From the NCBI GenBank assembly GCA_902489145.1, contig CABTYV010000002.1, positions 1 to 52,395 of the forward strand: a DNA stretch of 52,395 bases, in the 5' to 3' direction. The stretch's first letter is position 1, and the number at the start of each line of letters is the position of its first letter. The stretch comes from an uncultured Tissierellia bacterium (lineage in GTDB: Bacteria; Bacillota; Clostridia; Tissierellales; Peptoniphilaceae). The notes under the pieces are model-generated. The model was given only the letters and a program-made list of their open reading frames with translations, did no database searches and was not told where the DNA came from. The position numbers and the translations under genes were made by a program. This document shows, piece after piece, positions 48,216 through 52,395 of this stretch.

Positions 48216-50187
48216 CATTACCTCCTTTTTCGACCGATGGGGTCGCCTCCTGGGAAATGGGTTGTCGTAGTGCTTCTTTCTTTAAGAGGACGCGCACCTC
48301 GCCTTGGTTCTGGAGAATCTTTCGCGCCTCAAGGGCCTCCAACAGACGGAGGGCGTACTTTCTGGAACTGGACAGCTGGTCTCGAAAATCCGGCAGGCTC
48401 AAGGAACCATGGGCTTCTACATGCGCGTAGACCAGCGCTAGGATACGATTCCACGCTTCCCAATCCATATAACCGGATGCGTCAATTTTAATCAATTCAT
48501 GGCGCCGGTCCAAGTCGGCCAGGATCTGGCGAATGGCCTTCTCCTGCTTGGCCGGCCAATCGGCGAGAAGCTCCTGCGTGGTGGGTGGCTCAAAAGCGGC
48601 CTCTCGGAAGCGGGTTTGAATGGCTTCCTTCAAGGCGATCATCTCCTCGCTATAGCGGGCTTCAAATCCCGGCAGGGCCACCCGGTCTTGCCGAATCACC
48701 ACCCGCCCGGCGGCCTCAAGGGCTTGAATGATCGCCTCATGAGCCTCATGGGGGATGGCCTCCTCATGGCCAATCCGGTTGAGAAACTCCGCCTTATCCA
48801 TCCCCGTCTGCATGGGATTTTGGGCATGATAGGCTTCCAGGAGGGATTGGACGTCCGATAGGAGCTGATCCCACAGGTCCCGGTGGAGCCAGCCGCCGCC
48901 CCGGCCCAGGATCCGGCCCTCCGCCTCCAAAGCCTTCGTAAGCTCCGCCAGCTCCTGGCGGGTGAGATTGGCCCGGACGGCCAGCTCCTTTTCCTGGATG
49001 AGCCCGGCCCCGGCCTGACGGATGATCTCTTCGACCCGCTCCGTGGGGCCGCCCGCAGCCATACGGCGGAGGCTTTCTAATACGGCTGGATCCTTTTTCT
49101 TATGACGGGGAGCGGAAGGATTGAGAAATTCACCCCCACCGATCGACTCCAGGGGAGAGAAAAAGCGCACCACCAGTCGGTCCCCCGTCCGCACGGTGAC
49201 AGGCTCATCAAAATGAAATTGGACAAAGGCCTCTTCCGATGCCTTGATCTGATCCTGATCGAGCAGCATGGCGCGGGCGACCTGCTCCGAGGCCCCAAAA
49301 GCCACTCGTACGGGGTCATTGTAGCGGATCAGGCGTGCCGTGTGATCAAACATTTTGATCTTGGCATCTACCCTGCAGGACGGGATCATGGAGCCGGGCC
49401 GGGCAATGATTTCCCCCCGTTCCAGCCCTTCCTTGGAAATATTCGATAGGTTGAGGGCCGTCCTTTGGCCGGCACTCGCTTCCGCTTCCTCCCGGCCATG
49501 ATTTTGAATTCCCCGCACACGCACGACCGGGCCCTCCGGATAGATCTCCACCTCTTCGCCCAGCTTGACCGACCCCTCGATCAGGGTCCCAGTCACCACC
49601 GTGCCAAAGCCCTTGACCGTAAAAACCCGGTCCACCGGCAGGCGGAAGAGGGCAGGATCCAGCCTTCGATGGCCGATCTCCTTGACCCGGTCCAAAATCA
49701 TCTGCCGCAAGCGTTCGATATTCTCCCCCGTCTTGGCCGACACTCGGATCATGGGGGCGTCCTCCAGGAAGGAGCCCTTGACCAGGTCGCGGACCTCCTC
49801 TTCGACGAGACTGGCCCAATCCTCCTCCACCAGGTCCGATTTGGTCAGGACAATCAGCCCGTTTTCGATATGAAGGGCTTTTAAAATCTCAAAATGCTCC
49901 CGGGTCTGGGGCATGACCGACTCATCGAGCGCCACGATCAGAAGGACCAGGTCAATGCCCCCGATCCCGGCCAGCATATTATTGACGAACTTTTCATGGC
50001 CCGGCACATCGATGATGCCAATGGTCTGGCCCTGGTCATTGGGCAGAGAAGCGAAGCCCAGCTCAATGGTAATCTTCTTTTTCTGCTCCTCCGGCAGCCG
50101 GTCTGTCTCTACCCCGGTCAAGGCCCGAATCAGAGCCGATTTCCCGTGGTCTACATGACCCGCCGTGCCAATGATTACATTTTGCAT
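48205..50187 (-). CDS. selB: Selenocysteine-specific elongation factor SelB
   Basis: Delivers Sec-tRNA-Sec to UGA codons that carry a SECIS hairpin. The 660 residues begin MQNVIIGTAGHVDHGKSALI with the G1 P-loop; G3 is IDVPGHEKFVNNMLAG near 60, and G4 is LTKSDLVEEDW near 115. EF-Tu-like beta domains follow (about 175-350; FTVKGFGTVVTGTLIEG near 194). The C-terminal winged helices (about 400-640) bind the SECIS; one includes RILALVYAHVEAHGSLSLPD and another LLEALEARKILQNQGEVRVL. The start overlaps the end of selA by 13 bases, so the pair is coupled. Confidence 0.96.
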   Translation of the reverse strand: MQNVIIGTAGHVDHGKSALIRALTGVETDRLPEEQKKKITIELGFASLPNDQGQTIGIIDVPGHEKFVNNMLAGIGGIDLVLLIVALDESVMPQTREHFEILKALHIENGLIVLTKSDLVEEDWASLVEEEVRDLVKGSFLEDAPMIRVSAKTGENIERLRQMILDRVKEIGHRRLDPALFRLPVDRVFTVKGFGTVVTGTLIEGSVKLGEEVEIYPEGPVVRVRGIQNHGREEAEASAGQRTALNLSNISKEGLERGEIIARPGSMIPSCRVDAKIKMFDHTARLIRYNDPVRVAFGASEQVARAMLLDQDQIKASEEAFVQFHFDEPVTVRTGDRLVVRFFSPLESIGGGEFLNPSAPRHKKKDPAVLESLRRMAAGGPTERVEEIIRQAGAGLIQEKELAVRANLTRQELAELTKALEAEGRILGRGGGWLHRDLWDQLLSDVQSLLEAYHAQNPMQTGMDKAEFLNRIGHEEAIPHEAHEAIIQALEAAGRVVIRQDRVALPGFEARYSEEMIALKEAIQTRFREAAFEPPTTQELLADWPAKQEKAIRQILADLDRRHELIKIDASGYMDWEAWNRILALVYAHVEAHGSLSLPDFRDQLSSSRKYALRLLEALEARKILQNQGEVRVLLKKEALRQPISQEATPSVEKGGNDEN

Positions 50188-51587
50188 AGCGCCTCCTGGG
50201 CTGCCTCCAGCCCCGCCACCAGGTCCTCCTCATCCCCTTCCAAGAGCGTCCGCACCGACAGGCAGAAGGCATCCTGATAGATCCGGCCCAGGATCGGCAC
50301 GCGTACCTGGTGGAGGAAGGCCTGAAGCTGATCTGCAGGTGGACCCTCGATGGCCACTCCATAGCCCGGCAGGGTGCTGTTGGGGGCGGCGCCCCCGCCG
50401 ACCGCATCGTCCAGGGGCACGGGGAAGAAACGCCAGCCCCCCTTGGTGAGGGACGCTGTAAGCTCCGCTGCCAGGTGGTCCGCCCGCGTGCGGGCCTCCT
50501 CCTTTCCCATCCGGATCATGCGCAGGGAGGGAATCTCCTGGCGGGCCTTCTTCCGGTCCAGATATTCATAGAGGGTGGCTTCGACAGCCGCCAGCGTCAT
50601 CTTGTCCACCCGGAAGGCCCGGGTCAGGGGGTGGCGCTTGCAGGCCTCGATGATGGCCCGCTTGCCCACCAAAAAGCCCGCCTGGGCGCCGCCTAAGAGC
50701 TTATCTCCGGAGAAGGTGACTAGATCCGCCCCCGCCTGAAGGGCATCCTCGACCGTCTGTTCCCGAATCCCCACCTCCTCCAAGGAGTCGAAGAGGCCAG
50801 AACCCATATCATAGACGATGGGGTAGGCGTAGCCGGCTTCCTTTTGCAGGTCCTTGAGCTCCTCCAAACGGGTTTCATGGGTAAAGCCCCCGATGAAATA
50901 ATTGGAGGTGTGTACCTTGAGATAGAGGCCGGTATTTTCATTGACCGCTGCGCGGTAATCCCGCAGCCAGGTCCGGTTGGTGGTACCAATTTCATGGAGA
51001 TGGACCCCGGATTGCTCCATGATTTCTGGAATTCGGAAGGAACCGCCGATCTCCACCATCTCGCCTCGGGAGAGAATGGCTTCCTTGCCATGGGCCAGGG
51101 TTGAGAGGGCCAAAATCACAGCCGCAGCGTTGTTGTTGACCACCATGGCCGCCTCCGCCGAGCTCACCTGCTTGAGGATCTCCTCGACATGATCATAGCG
51201 GGACCCCCGCTTGCCCTGATCCAGGTTGTACTCCAGGTTGGAATAATGGCCCGCAAGCTCCGCCACGTGCGCGAGGGCCCGCTGGGAAAGGACGGCCCGG
51301 CCCAGGTTGGTGTGGTTAACCACCCCAGTGGCATTGACGACACGGCGGAGGTGGAAAGGCGTCTTCTGCGCTTTTTCTGCCAAAAGTGCGCTTACCAGCT
51401 CATCCGCCCGGGGAACCTGGGTGCACACGCCTGAGCGCAGGGCCTCGCGTGCCTCTGCCACCTTTTCCTGCAAGGCCTGCTTGACCACCTCATGGGACGC
51501 TTCTTCGATTAAAAAAACGAGACGCTCATCCGAAAGCATCTCGTCGATTTTCGGAAGATTGCGTAAAGACTCTTGAATAGTTGGCAT
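50175..51587 (-). CDS. selA: L-seryl-tRNA(Sec) selenium transferase SelA
   Basis: Decameric PLP enzyme that converts Ser-tRNA-Sec to Sec-tRNA-Sec using selenophosphate. The 470 residues start MPTIQESLRNLPKIDEMLSD, with the tRNA-binding N-terminal domain. RRVVNATGVVNHTNLGRAVL near 82, YNLDQGKRGSRYDHVE near 138, AAMVVNNNAAAVILAL near 163 and the PLP lysine in TFSGDKLLGGAQAGFLVG near 292 are canonical. GAGGTG lies before the ATG at 51587. It begins 71 bases after the 3' end of tRNA-Sec, and selC, selA and selB run on one strand. Confidence 0.96.
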   Translation of the reverse strand: MPTIQESLRNLPKIDEMLSDERLVFLIEEASHEVVKQALQEKVAEAREALRSGVCTQVPRADELVSALLAEKAQKTPFHLRRVVNATGVVNHTNLGRAVLSQRALAHVAELAGHYSNLEYNLDQGKRGSRYDHVEEILKQVSSAEAAMVVNNNAAAVILALSTLAHGKEAILSRGEMVEIGGSFRIPEIMEQSGVHLHEIGTTNRTWLRDYRAAVNENTGLYLKVHTSNYFIGGFTHETRLEELKDLQKEAGYAYPIVYDMGSGLFDSLEEVGIREQTVEDALQAGADLVTFSGDKLLGGAQAGFLVGKRAIIEACKRHPLTRAFRVDKMTLAAVEATLYEYLDRKKARQEIPSLRMIRMGKEEARTRADHLAAELTASLTKGGWRFFPVPLDDAVGGGAAPNSTLPGYGVAIEGPPADQLQAFLHQVRVPILGRIYQDAFCLSVRTLLEGDEEDLVAGLEAAQEALCKM

Positions 51588-51626
51588 CTTTTCACCTCAT
51601 CCGCTTCTAGGTTTTTCAGTTGTAAT

Positions 51627-51652
51627 GGGCCGAGCGCAACCGGCACCGGCCC
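51627..51652 (-). other. GC-rich hairpin between selC and selA
   Basis: GGGCCG (51627-51632) can pair with CGGCCC (51647-51652) just after the tRNA 3' end. There is no T-run, so it is unlikely to terminate; it could protect or set the end for processing of tRNA-Sec from a selC-selA transcript. Confidence 0.4.
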
Positions 51653-51658
51653 GATCCA

Positions 51659-51751
51659 CGGGAGGGATGGGAATCGAACCCATCTGGGAAGCTTCGAACT
51701 CCCCTCAACGGTTTTGAAGACCGCGAAGCACACCAGCACTTATCCACCCCC
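51659..51751 (-). tRNA. selC: tRNA-Sec, anticodon UCA
   Basis: The minus strand carries the anticodon stem-loop GCGGT-CTTCAAA-ACCGT, with anticodon TCA. It has a six-pair D stem AAGTGC/GTGCTT with a four-base loop. The long variable arm has stem GGGGAG/CTTCCC with a seven-base loop, and the T arm is ATGGG-TTCGATT-CCCAT. These are the features of selenocysteine tRNA. The acceptor 5' strand GGGGTGG pairs with CCCTCCC with one G-U and one U-C mismatch, followed by G as discriminator. CCA is not encoded. It lies between grdD and selA on the same strand. Confidence 0.93.
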
Positions 51752-51761
51752 ATAAACAGAG

Positions 51762-51784
51762 GGAAGGCAGAGTGTCTGCCTTCC
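51762..51784 (-). other. Perfect hairpin upstream of tRNA-Sec
   Basis: GGAAGGCAGA (51762-51771), loop GTG, TCTGCCTTCC (51775-51784). On the minus strand it lies between the selC promoter and the tRNA and is followed by CTCTGTTTAT, a poor T-run. It may be a weak terminator of grdD readthrough, an attenuator, or a processing signal. Confidence 0.6.
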
Positions 51785-51803
51785 TTCTGAAAAGACGTGA
51801 TTT

Positions 51804-51832
51804 ATTGTACCGTCTTTGCCCGTTGGAATCAA
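51804..51832 (-). promoter_or_regulatory. Promoter of selC overlapping the grdD stop codon
   Basis: Minus strand TTGATT (51827-51832), exactly 17 bases, TACAAT (51804-51809). The -35 box includes the TGA stop of grdD. The predicted start is near 51797, about 45 bases before the mature tRNA, and could also drive selA-selB and the genes beyond. Confidence 0.7.
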
Positions 51833-52395
51833 GAAACGATATAGCCCCCCTGTGTCAGGAGCGCTTTGGCTTTTTCAAAATTGGCCTCCGAGACCAGAAT
51901 GACCGGACCCGTGCAGCCCATGCCGCTTTCGGCATAGATGCCGGCCTTCCAGAGAGATTTGACTCCGTCCTCCAGGTCCATCACCTCGATGCCGGGCACC
52001 TGGGCTGTGACGACCTCATGCGGCGGACAAGTGACCTCTTCCTCATCGGCTTCCTTCGCCTTAGGCTTGTGAGCCTCCAAAATCTCCTCCAGGCCCGCCT
52101 TCTTCGCAAGAGCAAATTCCTGAGCCGCTACATCGAAGATATGACCGCGGACCAGGTCGGCCGCGAAGCGAATGGCATTTTCGATCACCGGAGCGCCCGA
52201 GGCGCGGGAGATGATCATGATCAGCTTGCGGTAGTCTTCCCCGATGCCCGGGCCATAGCCGGCACCCAGCGTCTCATAGGCGCCGCCCGAGGTAAAGGAG
52301 GAAAGCAATTTGCTGATCACATTGCCCGTGAGGGAGTCACAGACCATGATATCGGCGCTGCCCAAAAGGACATCATTGCCCCGCATGATGCAGCC
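51829..52395 (-). CDS. grdD: Glycine/sarcosine/betaine reductase complex component C, alpha subunit GrdD (5' end outside the window)
   Basis: The C-terminal 188 residues of GrdD, read from the window edge to the TGA at 51829. Component C takes the carboxymethyl-selenide from GrdA and releases acetyl phosphate, so amino-acid reduction yields ATP. Recognised segments are IMRGNDVLLGSADIMVCDSL, then TGNVISKLLSSFTSGG, GAGYGPGIGEDY, and the C-terminal ESGMGCTGPVILVSEANFEK. The fold is related to phosphate acyltransferases. The frame stays open through the last base, so the gene continues off the window; GrdD is usually about 380 residues. The rest of the grd operon, including selenoproteins GrdA and GrdB, should lie just beyond the right edge. 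Confidence 0.9.
   Translation of the reverse strand, partial: GCIMRGNDVLLGSADIMVCDSLTGNVISKLLSSFTSGGAYETLGAGYGPGIGEDYRKLIMIISRASGAPVIENAIRFAADLVRGHIFDVAAQEFALAKKAGLEEILEAHKPKAKEADEEEVTCPPHEVVTAQVPGIEVMDLEDGVKSLWKAGIYAESGMGCTGPVILVSEANFEKAKALLTQGGYIVS

Noticed and set aside
1..52395. CRISPR arrays, insertion sequences, prophage genes or rRNA
   Set aside because: No regularly spaced repeats, transposase, integrase, phage structural genes or rRNA sequence were recognised; the only RNA gene seen is tRNA-Sec.

Overview
The window reads as a chromosomal segment of a low-to-moderate GC Gram-positive anaerobe of the Bacillota, probably an amino-acid-fermenting clostridial or Tissierellia-type organism. 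The reasons are the yybS-gdpP-rplI-dnaB gene order, strong AGGAGG ribosome sites throughout, a secreted protein with clostridial cell-wall-binding repeats, and a complete selenocysteine system next to glycine reductase component C. Most of the window is GC-rich by eye; the stretch from about 20.6 to 29.5 kb is clearly more AT-rich. Nearly all genes are on the minus strand.

Layout. 1-5.9 kb (minus): dtd, a small unknown protein, yybS, gdpP (c-di-AMP phosphodiesterase), rplI, dnaB and the start of a DnaD-like gene, forming a housekeeping replication/translation block. 6-9.4 kb: a SmtB-type ArsR regulator, PEP carboxykinase, a decayed hemolysin-III gene and a GntR/FCD regulator. 9.5-16.8 kb (minus): one long operon dppB-C-D-F-A, a creatininase-family amidohydrolase and an M42 aminopeptidase, which together import and hydrolyse peptides or related amides. 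17-18 kb (plus): a solitary DegT-like PLP enzyme with two tandem terminators. 18.2-21.6 kb: a DAACS symporter and a threonine-aldolase-like lyase, divergent from a LysR regulator. 21.6-29.3 kb: an AT-rich sugar-acid locus with a mannose-family PTS (IIB, IIC, IID, separate IIA and a second divergent IIB), a 2-hydroxyacid dehydrogenase, a CdaR-type regulator, KDPG aldolase, a DapA-like aldolase and a KpsF-like SIS protein. 29.6-38.8 kb: a xylose regulon xylF-G-H-A-B with a divergent ROK repressor xylR, a perfect xylO palindrome over the xylF start site, and galM. 38.9-40.8 kb: a YolD-like protein with a Y-family polymerase. 40.9-43.4 kb: a secreted purple-acid-phosphatase-like enzyme with three CWB2 repeats and a PhoP-box-like element. 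43.6-52.4 kb (minus): grdD (partial), selC (tRNA-Sec), selA, selB, yedF, a cysteine-desulfurase-like gene, a DUF3343 gene, selD and glpK.

The selenium block is the most informative part. selD is itself a selenoprotein gene: its frame continues upstream through an in-frame UGA at codon 21, followed by a SECIS-like hairpin, so a plain ORF call truncates it. tRNA-Sec has its own promoter overlapping the end of grdD and a long variable arm, and its acceptor plus T stem appears to total 12 rather than 13 base pairs. The yedF/desulfurase/DUF3343 genes between selB and selD probably handle selenium delivery. Glycine reductase (grdD) is the likely main consumer of selenocysteine.

No CRISPR array, insertion sequence, prophage or rRNA was seen. 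I did not find a clear-cut undescribed system. The best candidates for new biology are the sugar-acid PTS locus, whose pathway is incomplete and which carries an altered second IIB, and the selenium-operon architecture.
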